Shown here one piece after another: positions 50,316 to 60,340 of a stretch of DNA of 64,000 nucleotides. Origin of the DNA: Streptomyces marokkonensis (lineage in GTDB: Bacteria; Actinomycetota; Actinomycetes; Streptomycetales; Streptomycetaceae). The DNA lies in NCBI RefSeq assembly GCF_008312835.1, contig NZ_VSKS01000028.1:29668-93667 (forward strand), given 5' to 3'. The translations under genes and the position numbers were made by a program. Within the stretch, counting starts at the first letter, position 1. Each line of letters opens with the position of its first letter. The notes under the pieces are model-generated. The model was not told where the DNA came from. It made no database searches and saw only the letters and a program-made list of their open reading frames with translations.

Positions 50316-51071
50316 TCACCGCACCGGGTGACCGGCTTCCCGCAGCGTGTCCTTGACCTGGCCGATCCGCAGGTCGCCGAAGTGGAAGACGGACGCGGCC
50401 AGCACCGCGTCCGCGCCGGCCGCGACGGCGGGCGGGAAGTCGGCGAGCTTTCCGGCGCCGCCGGAGGCGATCACCGGCACGGTGACGTGCTTCCGGACGG
50501 CGGCGATCATCTCCAGGTCGTAGCCGTCCTTGGTGCCGTCGGCGTCCATGGAGTTGAGCAGGATCTCGCCCGCGCCCAGTTCGGCGGCGCGGTGCGCCCA
50601 CTCCACGGCGTCGATGCCGGTGCCGCGGCGGCCGCCGTGCGTGGTCACCTCGAAGGAGCCGGATGCGGTGCGGCGGGCGTCGACCGAGAGGACGAGGACC
50701 TGCCGGCCGAAGCGCTCGGCGATCTCGCGGATGAGCTCGGGGCGGGCGATGGCGGCGGTGTTCACACCGACCTTGTCGGCGCCCGCGCGCAGCAGCCTGT
50801 CCACGTCCTCGGCGGTGCGGACGCCGCCGCCCACCGTGAGCGGGATGAACACCTGCTCGGCGGTGCGGCGCACCACGTCGTAGGTCGTCTCGCGGTTGCC
50901 CGACGAGGCGGTGATGTCCAGGAACGTCAGCTCGTCGGCGCCCTCGGCGTCGTACACCTTGGCCATCTCGACGGGGTCGCCCGCGTCGCGCAGGTTCTGG
51001 AAGTTGACGCCCTTGACGACCCGGCCGTTGTCCACGTCCAGGCAGGGGATGACTCGGACCGCCAGGGTCAT
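50316..51071 (-). CDS. hisF: Imidazole glycerol phosphate synthase cyclase subunit
   Basis: 251 residues. [18 protein letters not shown] contains the first catalytic Asp; the second is in [29 protein letters not shown] and [12 protein letters not shown] are the phosphate-binding loops of the TIM barrel. It takes ammonia from HisH to form IGP and AICAR. Last gene of the his operon, ATGA-coupled to ridA. Confidence 0.97.
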   Translation of the reverse strand: MTLAVRVIPCLDVDNGRVVKGVNFQNLRDAGDPVEMAKVYDAEGADELTFLDITASSGNRETTYDVVRRTAEQVFIPLTVGGGVRTAEDVDRLLRAGADKVGVNTAAIARPELIREIAERFGRQVLVLSVDARRTASGSFEVTTHGGRRGTGIDAVEWAHRAAELGAGEILLNSMDADGTKDGYDLEMIAAVRKHVTVPVIASGGAGKLADFPPAVAAGADAVLAASVFHFGDLRIGQVKDTLREAGHPVR

Positions 51072-51472
51072 GAATCCACGGCTCCTCTGAATGCTTCGAG
51101 TTCCACTGAGACCAGTACGCGCGAGTCGACGAAGCCCTCGACCACCAGGACGGTGGTGACCGGGCGCACCGAGTCGAACAGCTCCTTGTGCGCGCGGCCG
51201 GCCGCGTCGACGTCCCGCGCGTGGGCGAGATGCAGGCGCGTGCGGATCACGGACTCGATGCCGAGCCCGAACTCGCCGATCGCCTCCAGGGCGTTGGCGA
51301 AGGCCGCCTTGGCCTGCTCGTACGGGTCGCCCTCGCCGTGCAGCACCTCGCCCCGGAACGCGGTCGTGCCCGCCACCAGGACGCGGTCACCCGCCGCCAC
51401 GGCACGTGCGAAGCCGATGGTCTCCTCCCAGGGGTTCCCGCTCTGCACGCGCCGTACGGCATCCGATGTCAT
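51068..51472 (-). CDS. RidA family (reactive enamine/imine deaminase-like) protein
   Basis: 134 residues of the YjgF/YER057c/UK114 fold. [49 protein letters not shown] and [22 protein letters not shown] follow the family, and the conserved Arg of RTRLHL is present. The RIDFVD-type C-terminal motif is only loosely kept, so enzyme activity is uncertain. It sits inside the his operon between priA and hisF. Confidence 0.85.
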   Translation of the reverse strand: MTSDAVRRVQSGNPWEETIGFARAVAAGDRVLVAGTTAFRGEVLHGEGDPYEQAKAAFANALEAIGEFGLGIESVIRTRLHLAHARDVDAAGRAHKELFDSVRPVTTVLVVEGFVDSRVLVSVELEAFRGAVDS

Positions 51473-51488
51473 CGGGCTGTGTCCTTCT

Positions 51489-52211
51489 TCAAGAGGTGGC
51501 CTCCAGGGCCTCTTCCAGGGTGAACGCCTTGGCGTACAGGGCCTTCCCGACGATGGCGCCCTCGACGCCGAGCGGGACGAGCCCGGCGATGGCACGCAGG
51601 TCGTCGAGGGAGGAGACGCCGCCGGAGGCGACCACCGGGCGGTCGGTGGCGGCGCAGACGTTCTTCAGCAGCTCCAGGTTGGGGCCCTGGAGGGTGCCGT
51701 CCTTGGCGATGTCGGTGACGACGTAGCGGGCGCAGCCCTCGGTGTTGAGGCGCTCCAGCGTCTCGTAGAGGTCGCCGCCGTCACGGGTCCAGCCCCGGCC
51801 GCGCAGGGTGGTGCCGCGGACGTCGAGACCGACGGCGATCCTGTCGCCGTGCTCGGCGATGACCCGGGCGACCCACTCGGGGGTCTCCAGGGCGGCGGTG
51901 CCGAGGTTGACGCGGGTGCAGCCGGTGGCGAGGGCGGCGGCGAGGGTGTCGTCGTCGCGGATACCGCCGGACAGCTCCACCTTGATGTCCATCGCCCCGG
52001 TGACCTCGGCGATCAGCGCGCGGTTGTCGCCGGTGCCGAACGCGGCGTCCAGATCGACCAGGTGCAGCCACTCGGCGCCGGAGCGCTGCCAGGCGAGGGC
52101 GGCCTCGAGCGGCGAGCCGTACGAGGTTTCCGTCCCGGACTCGCCGTGCACGAGGCGGACGGCCTGGCCGTCGCGGACGTCGACGGCGGGGAGGAGTTCG
52201 AGCTTGGCCAT
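51489..52211 (-). CDS. priA: Phosphoribosyl isomerase A (bifunctional HisA/TrpF)
   Basis: 240 residues. [19 protein letters not shown] carries the N-terminal catalytic Asp, and [20 protein letters not shown] the second. [13 protein letters not shown] and [13 protein letters not shown] are the phosphate loops. In Streptomyces and mycobacteria this protein catalyses both the HisA (ProFAR) and the TrpF (PRA) isomerisations. The trp block of this window lacks trpF, which fits. It lies 4 nt after hisH and 16 nt before ridA. Confidence 0.94.
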   Translation of the reverse strand: MAKLELLPAVDVRDGQAVRLVHGESGTETSYGSPLEAALAWQRSGAEWLHLVDLDAAFGTGDNRALIAEVTGAMDIKVELSGGIRDDDTLAAALATGCTRVNLGTAALETPEWVARVIAEHGDRIAVGLDVRGTTLRGRGWTRDGGDLYETLERLNTEGCARYVVTDIAKDGTLQGPNLELLKNVCAATDRPVVASGGVSSLDDLRAIAGLVPLGVEGAIVGKALYAKAFTLEEALEATS

Positions 52212-52215
52212 GTCT

Positions 52216-52857
52216 CTACAGGGTTCCGATCCAGTTGGTGAGGAGCTGGGCACCGGCGTCGCCGGACTTCTCGGGGTGGAACTGGGTCGCCCACAGGGCG
52301 CCGTTCTCCACGGCCGCCACGAAGGGCTTGCCGTGGGTGGACCAGGTGACCAGCGGGGCGCGCATCGCCGGGTTCGCGGTCTGAAGGCTCCAGTCGTGGA
52401 CGGCGTAGGAGTGCACGAAGTAGAAGCGGGCGTCCGCGTCGAGGCCGGCGAACAGCTCGGAGCCGGCCGGGGCGTCCACGGTGTTCCAGCCCATGTGGGG
52501 CACGATCTCCGCCTGGAGCGGTTCGACCGATCCGGGCCACTCGTCGAGGCCCTCGCTCTCCACGCCGTGCTCGATGCCGCGCGCGAAGAGGATCTGCATG
52601 CCGACGCAGATGCCCATGACCGGGCGGCCGCCGGACAGCCGGCGGTCGACGATCCAGTCGCCGCGGGCCTCCTTCAGGCCCTTCATGCAGGCGGCGAAGG
52701 CACCGACGCCGGGCACCAGCAGCCCGTCGGCGTTCATGGCTTGGTCGAAGTCGCGGGTGATCTCGACGTCGGCTCCGGCGCGGGCGAGGGCGCGCTCGGC
52801 CGAGCGGACGTTGCCGAAGCCGTAGTCGAAGACCACGACCTTCTTGGTGGTGCTCAA
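52216..52857 (-). CDS. hisH: Imidazole glycerol phosphate synthase glutamine amidotransferase subunit
   Basis: 213 residues. [18 protein letters not shown] is the HisH N-terminus, [13 protein letters not shown] holds the nucleophilic Cys, and the catalytic His and Glu are in [18 protein letters not shown] and YFVHSYAVH are other family blocks. It releases ammonia from glutamine for HisF. It appears to start at TTG (52857), with GGAGGT 11 nt upstream; no ATG or GTG fits better. Confidence 0.95.
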   Translation of the reverse strand: MSTTKKVVVFDYGFGNVRSAERALARAGADVEITRDFDQAMNADGLLVPGVGAFAACMKGLKEARGDWIVDRRLSGGRPVMGICVGMQILFARGIEHGVESEGLDEWPGSVEPLQAEIVPHMGWNTVDAPAGSELFAGLDADARFYFVHSYAVHDWSLQTANPAMRAPLVTWSTHGKPFVAAVENGALWATQFHPEKSGDAGAQLLTNWIGTL

Positions 52858-52861
52858 GGCC

Positions 52862-53020
52862 TCACACCTCCAGGTACAGAAGGCCCGTGCCGATGCACAG
52901 CGCGGCCCCGACGGCGAGCAGCACGACGAGGCTCGTGGGCATCTTCTGCTTGACGAAGGAGATGATCCCGCCGACGAAGAACAGGCCGACGACGATCAGG
53001 ACGGTGGACAGACCGTTCAT
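52862..53020 (-). CDS. 52-residue membrane protein inside the his operon
   Basis: The tiny gene starts at ATG 53020, 2 nt after the hisB stop, and ends 4 nt before hisH. The protein has two hydrophobic helices ([20 protein letters not shown] and [21 protein letters not shown]) joined by the short basic turn KQKMPT. Codon use follows the same GC-rich pattern as its neighbours. No family is recognised, but tight spacing on both sides argues that it is translated with the operon. Confidence 0.75.
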   Translation of the reverse strand: MNGLSTVLIVVGLFFVGGIISFVKQKMPTSLVVLLAVGAALCIGTGLLYLEV

Positions 53021-53022
53021 GC

Positions 53023-53616
53023 CTACAGCGCGCCCTTCGTGGAGGGCAGGATGCCGACCGCGCGGGGGTCCCGCTCGGAGGCGTAGCGCAGGGCGCGGGC
53101 GAGGGCCTTGAACTGGCACTCCACGATGTGGTGCGCGTTGCGCCCGTAGGGCACGTGCACGTGCAGCGCGATCTGGGCCTGGGCGACGAAGGACTCCAGG
53201 ATGTGCCGGGTCATCGTCACGTCGTACTCGCCGATCATCGGCGCCATGTTCTCGGGCTCGGTGTGCACGAGGTAGGGGCGTCCGGACAGGTCGACGGTGA
53301 CCTGGGCGAGGGACTCGTCCAGCGGGACCGTGCAGTTGCCGAAGCGGTAGATGCCCACCTTGTCGCCGAGCGCCTGCCTGAACGCGGCGCCGAGCGCGAG
53401 GGCGGTGTCCTCGATGGTGTGGTGGGAGTCGATGTGCAGGTCGCCCTCGGTCTTCACGGTCAGGTCGAACAGACCGTGGCGGCCGAGCTGGTCGAGCATG
53501 TGGTCGTAGAAGCCGACCCCGGTGGAGATCTCGGTCTTTCCGGTCCCGTCGAGGTCGATCTCGACCAGGACGGACGTTTCCTTGGTGGTGCGTTCCACGC
53601 GTCCTACGCGGGTCAT
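53023..53616 (-). CDS. hisB: Imidazoleglycerol-phosphate dehydratase
   Basis: 197 residues, monofunctional. [16 protein letters not shown] and [18 protein letters not shown] carry the Mn-binding His and Glu residues. [21 protein letters not shown] gives the second metal-binding repeat. It dehydrates IGP to imidazole acetol phosphate. The ATG overlaps the hisC stop (ATGA). Confidence 0.97.
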   Translation of the reverse strand: MTRVGRVERTTKETSVLVEIDLDGTGKTEISTGVGFYDHMLDQLGRHGLFDLTVKTEGDLHIDSHHTIEDTALALGAAFRQALGDKVGIYRFGNCTVPLDESLAQVTVDLSGRPYLVHTEPENMAPMIGEYDVTMTRHILESFVAQAQIALHVHVPYGRNAHHIVECQFKALARALRYASERDPRAVGILPSTKGAL

Positions 53617-54722
53617 GCGCTCTGCTCCTTCTTGATCTCACGTACCGCGTCGAGGAACGCGTCGTTCTCGGCCGGGGTGCCCGCGGTGACGCGCAGCCAT
53701 CCCGGTACGCCGTTGTCCCGGACCAGGACGCCCCGGTCGAGGATCTTCCGCCAGATGGCGTGGGAGTCCTCGAACCGTCCGAACTGCACGAAGTTCGCGT
53801 CGGACTCGGTCACCTCGTAGCCGAGGGCGCGCAGTTCGGCGACCAGCCGGTCGCGCTCGGCCTTGAGCTGCTCGACGTAGCCGAGCAGCGTGTCGGTGTG
53901 CTCCAGCGCGGCCAGCGCGGTCGCCTGGGTGACGGCCGACAGGTGGTACGGCAGCCGGACCAGCTGGACGGCGTCGACGACCGCCGGGTGGGCGGCGAGG
54001 TAGCCGAGGCGCAGGCCCGCCGCGCCGAACGCCTTCGACATGGTGCGGGAGACGACGAGGTTCGGCCGTCCGTCGAGCAGCGGGAGCAGCGAGTCGCCGT
54101 GGCTGAACTCGACGTACGCCTCGTCGACGACCACCATCGACGGCTTGGCGGCCTGGGCGGCCTCGTACAGGGCGAGGACCGTCCGAGCCGGGACGGCGTT
54201 GCCGGTGGGGTTGTTGGGGGTGGTGACGAAGACGACGTCGGGGCGGTGCTCGGCGATCGCCTTCCGGGCGGCGGGCAGGTCGATGCCGAAGTCCTCGTCC
54301 CGCGGCCCGGAGATCCAGCCGGTGCCGGTGCCGCGCGCGATGAGGCCGTGCATCGAGTACGAGGGCTCGAAGCCGATGGCGGTGCGGCCCGGTCCGCCGA
54401 AGGTCTGCAGCAGTTGCTGGATGACCTCGTTGGAGCCGTTGGCCGCCCAGACGTTCTCGACGGAGACCGGGTGCCCGGCCGTCCTCGTCAGGTATTCGGC
54501 CAGCCTGGTGCGCAGTTCGACCGCGTCCCGGTCGGGGTAGCGGTTGAGGTGCCGGGCGGCCTCCCGGACCCGCTCGGTGATCCGCTCGACCAGCGCATCG
54601 GGCAGCGGGTAGGGGTTCTCGTTGGTGTTCAGCCGGACGGGGACGTCCAGTTGGGGCGCGCCGTAGGGGGACTTGCCGCGCAGCTCGTCCCGTACGGGGA
54701 GGTCGTCGATTCCGAAGCTCAC
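53613..54722 (-). CDS. hisC: Histidinol-phosphate aminotransferase
   Basis: 369 residues. [42 protein letters not shown] and VDEAYVEFS are class I/II aminotransferase landmarks. The PLP lysine is in [20 protein letters not shown], and [16 protein letters not shown] closes the fold. It transaminates imidazole acetol phosphate with glutamate. The GTG overlaps the hisD stop by four bases. Confidence 0.96.
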   Translation of the reverse strand: MSFGIDDLPVRDELRGKSPYGAPQLDVPVRLNTNENPYPLPDALVERITERVREAARHLNRYPDRDAVELRTRLAEYLTRTAGHPVSVENVWAANGSNEVIQQLLQTFGGPGRTAIGFEPSYSMHGLIARGTGTGWISGPRDEDFGIDLPAARKAIAEHRPDVVFVTTPNNPTGNAVPARTVLALYEAAQAAKPSMVVVDEAYVEFSHGDSLLPLLDGRPNLVVSRTMSKAFGAAGLRLGYLAAHPAVVDAVQLVRLPYHLSAVTQATALAALEHTDTLLGYVEQLKAERDRLVAELRALGYEVTESDANFVQFGRFEDSHAIWRKILDRGVLVRDNGVPGWLRVTAGTPAENDAFLDAVREIKKEQSA

Positions 54723-56044
54723 TTGTTCTCGGGCACCTTCCAGCCGAACCTTGCCTTGATCGCCGCGCCGTGCGCGGGCAGGTCCTCCGCCTCCGCCAGC
54801 GTGACCACGTGGTGCGCGACCTCGGCCAGCGCGTCCCGCGTGTAGTCGACGATGTGGATGCCGCGCAGGAAGGACTGGACGGACAGGCCCGAGGAGTGGC
54901 AGGCGCAGCCGCCGGTGGGCAGGACGTGGTTGGAACCGGCCGCGTAGTCACCGAGGGAGACCGGGGACCAGGGGCCGACGAAGATCGCGCCCGCGTTGCG
55001 CACCCGGTCGGCGACCGCGGCGGCGTCGGCGGTGTGGATCTCCAGGTGCTCGGCGCCGTAGGCGTCGACGACGCGCAGGCCCTCGTCGAGGCCGTCGACC
55101 AGGACGATGGCGGACTGGCGGCCCGTGAGGGCCGGGACGATCCGGTCGTCGACGTGCTTGGTCGCCTCGACCTGCGGCTGCAGTTCCTTCGCCACCGCGT
55201 CCGCGAGCTCGGCGGAGTCGGTGACCAGGACGGCGGCGGCCAGCGGGTCGTGCTCGGCCTGGCTGATCAGGTCGGAGGCCACGTGCACCGGGTCGGCGGT
55301 GGAGTCCGCGAGGATCGCGATCTCGGTCGGGCCGGCCTCGGCGTCGATGCCGATACGGCCGGTGAAGTAGCGCTTGGCGGCGGCGACCCAGATGTTGCCG
55401 GGGCCGGTGACCATGTTCGCGGGCGGGCAGGACTCGGTGCCGTGGGCGAACATCGCGACGGCGGTGGCGCCACCGGCGGCGTAGACCTCGTCGACGCCGA
55501 GCAGCGCGCACGCGGCGAGGATCGTCGGGTGCGGCAGCCCGCCGAAGTCGGCCTGGGCCGGGGAGGCGAGCGCGACCGACGGGACACCGGCCTCCTGGGC
55601 GGGCACCGCGTTCATGATCACGGAGGACGGGTAGACGGACCGGCCGCCGGGCGCGTACAGCCCCACGCGGTCGACCGGGACCCACTTCTCGGTGACCGTG
55701 CCGCCGGGCACGACCTGGGTGGTGCGGGTGCCGCGGCGCTGCTCTCGGTGGACGAGCCGGGCGCGGCGGATGGACTCCTCGAGGGCGGCGCGCACGGCCG
55801 GGTCGAGTTCCTCCAGCGCGCGCGTGAGGGCGGCTGCCGGGACCCGTACCTGGTCGAGCCTGACGCCGTCGAACCGCTCGGCGAAGTCGATCAGCGCCGC
55901 GTCGCCCCGATGATGCACGTCCTCGCAGATGGGCCGCACCTTCTCCAGGGCGGCCGCGACGTCGAAGTCGGCTCGGGGCAGCAGGTCGCGCAGGGCGGCA
56001 CCCTCGGGGAGGGCGTCACCGCGCAGATCGATTCGTGAGATCAC
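54719..56044 (-). CDS. hisD: Histidinol dehydrogenase
   Basis: 441 residues. [28 protein letters not shown] and [24 protein letters not shown] form the NAD-binding core. [21 protein letters not shown] (zinc-ligand region) and [18 protein letters not shown] are diagnostic. It oxidises histidinol to histidine in two steps. First gene of the minus-strand his operon. The GTG at 56044 fits the family start (ISRIDLRGD), and the ribosome site is weak. Confidence 0.97.
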   Translation of the reverse strand: MISRIDLRGDALPEGAALRDLLPRADFDVAAALEKVRPICEDVHHRGDAALIDFAERFDGVRLDQVRVPAAALTRALEELDPAVRAALEESIRRARLVHREQRRGTRTTQVVPGGTVTEKWVPVDRVGLYAPGGRSVYPSSVIMNAVPAQEAGVPSVALASPAQADFGGLPHPTILAACALLGVDEVYAAGGATAVAMFAHGTESCPPANMVTGPGNIWVAAAKRYFTGRIGIDAEAGPTEIAILADSTADPVHVASDLISQAEHDPLAAAVLVTDSAELADAVAKELQPQVEATKHVDDRIVPALTGRQSAIVLVDGLDEGLRVVDAYGAEHLEIHTADAAAVADRVRNAGAIFVGPWSPVSLGDYAAGSNHVLPTGGCACHSSGLSVQSFLRGIHIVDYTRDALAEVAHHVVTLAEAEDLPAHGAAIKARFGWKVPENK

Positions 56045-56237
56045 GTGCTCAATTCTCTCAGACCCGCAGCGTGGGCCGTCCGCCCGTTCCAGTGGCTGAT
56101 ACGTCACCCCCTCGGTGACGGTGCGCGCACATTCCCGAGATCCTCTTCACTTTCCGTGTTCAACACGTCACCGCACCGGGCATGAACGGCTGTACGAAGA
56201 GATGAACCGGCGAGTAGAGGGGGAGGAGGGGAGTTCC

Positions 56238-57815
56238 GTGACCGAGGGGGTGGGACCGGGTGGCGGAGAACCGCCGGAGGACCTGACCGCCACGGAGGCC
56301 GGGATGTGGCAGGCCTTCCGCAACGGCAGTGTGTACGACCTGAGCAGCGGCGACACGGTCGTCGACGATCCGCACGGGGGACATCCGTGGGGACCGGAGC
56401 GGACGGTCCGGGCGCGCGTGGTGTGCTGGTTGCTGCTGGACGGCCCGCCCGCGCTGGCCGGCCGGGTCTCCTCGCTCAAGCTGGTCGGGGTGCGGATCAG
56501 CGGCGTGCTGGACCTGGCCGGGGGCACGGTGACGCCCTACATGGAGATGCGCGGCTGCCGCTTCGAGCGGGACGTACTGCTGCCGGAGGCCCGCTTCACG
56601 ACCGTGCGGATGGTGGACTGCTCGGTACCGCGCCTGGAGGCGGCCCGGCTGAGCACCGAGGGCGATCTGCACCTGCCGCGCTGCCGGTTCATGGGCGGCA
56701 TACGGCTCACCGACGCCCGGATCGGCACGGACCTGCTGCTCAACCAGGCGATCGTGCACCGGGACCGCAGCGGCCGCTCGATAGCCGCCGACGGCATGAA
56801 CGTCGGCCAGGACCTGCAGGCGGAGATGCTGGAGTCGCACGGCGAACTCAGCCTGCGCAGCGCGACGATCGGCGTGTCGCTGAGCCTGCGCGGCGCACGC
56901 CTGGGCGACCCGCACACCCGGCTCGCGCTCAACGCGCCGCAGCTGACCGTGGAGCGCTCGCTGTATCTGACGCCGGCGGGGGTGGGCGCCCAGGCGCGGA
57001 GCGGGATGACACCGGCGCGCGGGACGCGGATCCAGCGGTTCGAGTGCGTGGGCGGGGTGCGGCTGGACGACGGGCGGTTCGGGGACGCGGTCGACTTCGA
57101 GGGAGCGCGGTTCACCTTCACCGACGAGCAGGAGCTGTCGCTGCGCCGGGTGCAGACGCCGGAGCTGCGCTTCCTCGGGGAGCGGCCCGCACGCGGCCGG
57201 GTGGTGCTGTCGGGGGCGCGGGTGGTCAACCTGATGGACCGGGCGGACAGCTGGCCGGGCCCCGGCCGGCTGCACATGGGCGGCTTCGCCTACGAGAACC
57301 TGGTCCCCCGCGGTCCCTTCCCGCTGGAGCTGCGGCTGCGCTGGGTGGACGCGGCGAGCGCCGAGTACAACCCGGAGCCGTACGAGCGGCTGGCCGCCGT
57401 GCTGAGGGAGGGCGGGGAGGACGAGGACGCCCGGGAGGTGCTGCTCGCCAAGCAGCGCCGGCGACGCGAGAGCCTGCCGTTCGCGGCCAAGCTGTGGGGC
57501 TACGCACAGGACTGGACGGTCGCCTACGGGTACCGGCCGGGCCGGGCCGCGGTGTGGATGGCGGTGCTGTGGGCGGCCGGTTCGCTGGCCTTCGCGCGTT
57601 CCGACCACCCGCCCCTGAAGAGCGGCGAGCACCCGGCCTGGAACCCGGCGCTGTTCGCGCTGGACCTGCTGCTGCCGGTGATCGACCTGGGCCAGGTGGG
57701 CTTCTGGCAGCTGCGCGGTGGCTGGCAGTGGCTGTCGGCCGCGTTCATCCTGCTGGGGTGGATCCTGGCGACGACGGTGGCGGCGGGGGCGACCCGGACG
57801 CTGCGGCGCACGTGA
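56238..57815 (+). CDS. Membrane protein with cytoplasmic beta-helix-like repeats
   Basis: 525 residues. From about 70 to 400 there are repeated short strands of the type L-x-G-x-R-L (VGVRISGVLDLAG, GCRFERDVLL, RCRFMGGIRLTDARIGTDLLL, SATIGVSLSLRGARLGD), suggesting a right-handed beta helix like pentapeptide-repeat proteins but less regular. Three C-terminal hydrophobic spans follow (AAVWMAVLWAAGSLAF, ALFALDLLLPVIDLGQVGF, WLSAAFILLGWILATTVAAG), the last two resembling ion-channel-like pairs. The GTG 56238 is preferred over ATG 56202 because AGGAGGGGAG lies just upstream. No enzyme motif. Divergent from hisD. Confidence 0.78.
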   Translation: MTEGVGPGGGEPPEDLTATEAGMWQAFRNGSVYDLSSGDTVVDDPHGGHPWGPERTVRARVVCWLLLDGPPALAGRVSSLKLVGVRISGVLDLAGGTVTPYMEMRGCRFERDVLLPEARFTTVRMVDCSVPRLEAARLSTEGDLHLPRCRFMGGIRLTDARIGTDLLLNQAIVHRDRSGRSIAADGMNVGQDLQAEMLESHGELSLRSATIGVSLSLRGARLGDPHTRLALNAPQLTVERSLYLTPAGVGAQARSGMTPARGTRIQRFECVGGVRLDDGRFGDAVDFEGARFTFTDEQELSLRRVQTPELRFLGERPARGRVVLSGARVVNLMDRADSWPGPGRLHMGGFAYENLVPRGPFPLELRLRWVDAASAEYNPEPYERLAAVLREGGEDEDAREVLLAKQRRRRESLPFAAKLWGYAQDWTVAYGYRPGRAAVWMAVLWAAGSLAFARSDHPPLKSGEHPAWNPALFALDLLLPVIDLGQVGFWQLRGGWQWLSAAFILLGWILATTVAAGATRTLRRT

Positions 57816-57979
57816 TCCGTCGGCGCGTGTGACCGGTGGGGCAGGTGGGGCCGGTGGGCCTGGAGGGGTCCGCGCACCATGAGGGACCGTCTGCTTTTTG
57901 CCGGGTCTTGACCGAACCCCGTACAACCTTCCGCGACTTCCTCGTGGCCTCTGGCGCCGCTGTGACCTGCGGACTTTCA

Positions 57980-59056
57980 ATGGTCGGCACCATGGCTCCG
58001 CTGCACGCGTTCACCCGCTCGTCCCGGGTGCGAGGAAAGACGACGGGCGTCGTGTCCCCCGTCCCCGTCGTGCTGCCCGGCGACGACGAGGTGCTCCTCG
58101 ACGCACCCGACGACGCACTCGGCCCGGCGCTGGTCGGGGCCGCCGGCGGTGATCACACGCCCGCCGTGGACCTGCTCGCCGCCACCCGGCGCACGGGCGC
58201 CTGGGAGCACCGCGACCGGTACGTCCGGGGGCTGGCGGCCTTCGCGCGCTCGCGCCCGGAGTGGCTGGACACCTGGCGCGCCCTGGACCCGCGCGACCCC
58301 GACGGGCTGCTGGTGGACGCCCAGCGGGCGGTGGACCGCGCCTGGGACTCACCGGCGCGGGCCGAGCTGCTGCGCGAGGTGAGCCCGCTGATCACGGCAG
58401 CCGCCCGGGCGGACAACCGGGACCCGGTGCCGTGGCGGCTGGCCCTGGACCACGCCCGCGGCGCGCGCGCCGGCCACACCTACTTCGAGGAGCTGTGGGA
58501 GGCGGCGGTCCGGCGCGCCCCGCACCACCACGGCTGTCACGTGGCGGCGCTGCGCTACCTGGCGTCCTCCTGGCACGGTTCGCACCGGGAGTGTCTCGAC
58601 TTCGCGGACCGTGCCGCGCAGGACGCGCCGGAGGGCTCGTTCACGCAGGCGCTGCCCCTGCGGGCGGCGTACGGCTATCTGACCGACGGCTGCGGACCCG
58701 AGGTGCCCCGGGAACGGCTCGACGCCGCGGCCGACCGAGCCGCCGCCCTGTCCGCCCGGCTGCCGGCGGGCCGGCCCTGGCCGGCCGAGCTGCGCAACCT
58801 GCTGACCTACGTCCTGGTGCGCCTGGAGCGCCGGCAGGACGCCCTCGAGCAGCTGCGTCTGACCGGCCCGTACGCCACGTCCTTCCCCTGGGACCGGGGT
58901 GCGGAGGACCCGCTCGGGCGGTTCCTGGAGGTGCGCCGGAGCGTGCGCGCCGCGGTCGCCTCCGGCTCCCCCGCGGCCGGATCCGGCGGCTCCGTACCGG
59001 CCCGCGACCGTCCGGGGAGTGGGCGGGGCGGACGACTCCGTCCCGGCGACCATTAG
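57980..59056 (+). CDS. Hypothetical helical-repeat (TPR-like) protein
   Basis: About 358 residues if it starts at ATG 57980; ATG 57992 (MAPLHAFTRSSRVRG) is equally possible and neither has a good ribosome site. The protein is Ala/Leu/Arg-rich with amphipathic helix pairs (DLLAATRRTGAWEHRDRYVRGLAAF, ECLDFADRAAQDAPEGSFTQALPLRAAYGY, RLERRQDALEQLRLTGPYA), like TPR or other solenoid proteins. The last 35 residues are Gly/Ser/Arg-rich. No known family is recognised. It lies directly before the LON-domain gene. Confidence 0.68.
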   Translation: MVGTMAPLHAFTRSSRVRGKTTGVVSPVPVVLPGDDEVLLDAPDDALGPALVGAAGGDHTPAVDLLAATRRTGAWEHRDRYVRGLAAFARSRPEWLDTWRALDPRDPDGLLVDAQRAVDRAWDSPARAELLREVSPLITAAARADNRDPVPWRLALDHARGARAGHTYFEELWEAAVRRAPHHHGCHVAALRYLASSWHGSHRECLDFADRAAQDAPEGSFTQALPLRAAYGYLTDGCGPEVPRERLDAAADRAAALSARLPAGRPWPAELRNLLTYVLVRLERRQDALEQLRLTGPYATSFPWDRGAEDPLGRFLEVRRSVRAAVASGSPAAGSGGSVPARDRPGSGRGGRLRPGDH

Positions 59057-59059
59057 GCT
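59054..59059 (+). promoter_or_regulatory. TAGGCT -10 box of the LON-domain gene
   Basis: TAGGCT ends 8 nt before the GTG at 59068, with no ribosome site in between, indicating a leaderless transcript. The box overlaps the stop of the preceding gene. Confidence 0.45.
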
Positions 59060-59067
59060 TTTGCGTC

Positions 59068-59808
59068 GTGACCACCGTCCGGCTCCCGCTCTTCCCCCTG
59101 AACACGGTGCTGTTCCCGGGGCTCGTCCTTCCGCTCAACGTCTTCGAGGAGCGCTATCGCGCCATGATGCGCGAGCTGCTGAAGACCCCGGAGGACGAGC
59201 CGCGCCGGTTCGCCGTCGTGGCGATCCGCGACGGCCACGAGGTCGCGCCGAGCGCCCCCGGCCTGCCCGATCCGACCGCCGAGCCCGACAGGGGGCCGAC
59301 GGCCGGCTTCGGCCCCGACCCGCTCCGGGCCTTCCACAAGGTGGGCTGTGTGGCCGACGCCGCGACGGTCAGGGAGCGGGCCGACGGCACCTTCGAGGTG
59401 CTGGCGACCGGTACGACCCGGGTGCGGCTGCTGTCGGTCGACGCCTCGGGGCCGTTCCTGACGGCCGAGCTGGAGCCGGTGGAGGAGGATCCCGGCGAGG
59501 AGTCGGGGCCGCTGGCGGAGGGCGTGCTGCGGGCGTTCCGGCAGTACCAGAAGCGGCTGGCGGGGGCGCGGGAGCGGTCGCTGGCGACCGGTGCGGAGCT
59601 GCCGGACGAGCCGGGAGTGGTCTCCTACCTGGTCGCCGCCGCGATGATGCTGGACACGCCGACGCGGCAGCGTCTGCTCCAGGCGCCGGACACCGCCTCC
59701 CGGCTCCGGGACGAGCTGAAACTCCTTCGCACGGAGACGGCCATCATCCGTAATCTGCCGTCGTTGCCGGCGTCGGAACTGACGCGCGGCCCGACGAGTC
59801 TCAACTGA
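59068..59808 (+). CDS. LON peptidase substrate-binding-domain protein
   Basis: 246 residues that consist only of the Lon N-terminal domain. RLPLFPLNTVLFPGLVLPLNVFEERYRAMM is the conserved start, and VGCVADAATVRERADGTFEVLATGTTRVRLLSV is the second half of the beta domain. A helical part follows. There is no ATPase or protease domain. Stand-alone LON domains may bind unfolded proteins or serve as adaptors; the role here is not known. Probably leaderless. Confidence 0.9.
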   Translation: MTTVRLPLFPLNTVLFPGLVLPLNVFEERYRAMMRELLKTPEDEPRRFAVVAIRDGHEVAPSAPGLPDPTAEPDRGPTAGFGPDPLRAFHKVGCVADAATVRERADGTFEVLATGTTRVRLLSVDASGPFLTAELEPVEEDPGEESGPLAEGVLRAFRQYQKRLAGARERSLATGAELPDEPGVVSYLVAAAMMLDTPTRQRLLQAPDTASRLRDELKLLRTETAIIRNLPSLPASELTRGPTSLN

Positions 59809-59836
59809 CGTACGACTGTCTGGGGTGCCGGCCGGA

Positions 59837-60340
59837 ATGGCGAAGAAGTCCAAGAAGCAGCAGCAGCCGGGAGGAACTCCCGCGACGGTGGCGCTCACCG
59901 CGGCCGGAGTGCCGTTCACGGTGCACGCCTACGACCACGACCCCTCCCACCCGTCGTACGGCGAGGAGGCGGCCGAGGCGATGGGGGTCTCACCGGACCG
60001 GGTGTTCAAGACGCTGGTGGCGGACGTCGACGGGGCGCTGACGGTGGCGGTGGTCCCGGTGGCGGGCCAACTGGACCTGAAGGCCCTCGCGTCGGCGGTC
60101 GGCGGCAAGCGGGCGGCGATGGCCGACCCGGCGCTGGCGGAACGCACGACCGGGTACGTGCGCGGCGGGATCTCGCCACTGGGCCAGCGCAAGAGGCTCC
60201 CCACGGTCCTGGACGCGTCGGCCGCCCGGCACGAGACGATCTGTGTCTCCGCCGGCCGCCGCGGCCTGGAGGTCGAGCTCTCCCCGGACGACCTGACGAA
60301 GCTGACGTCGGCGACGTCGGCCCCGATCGGCCGCGTCTAG
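59837..60340 (+). CDS. YbaK/EbsC-type Cys-tRNA(Pro) deacylase
   Basis: 167 residues. A Lys/Gln-rich start (KKSKKQQQ) precedes the YbaK/ProX fold: GVPFTVHAYDHDP, EEAAEAMGVSPDRVFKTLVADVDG, VPVAGQLDLKALASAVGGK and GGISPLGQRKRLPTVLD. The conserved catalytic Lys is in FKTLV. Such proteins clear mischarged Cys-tRNA(Pro). It lies 28 nt after the LON-domain gene. Confidence 0.92.
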   Translation: MAKKSKKQQQPGGTPATVALTAAGVPFTVHAYDHDPSHPSYGEEAAEAMGVSPDRVFKTLVADVDGALTVAVVPVAGQLDLKALASAVGGKRAAMADPALAERTTGYVRGGISPLGQRKRLPTVLDASAARHETICVSAGRRGLEVELSPDDLTKLTSATSAPIGRV

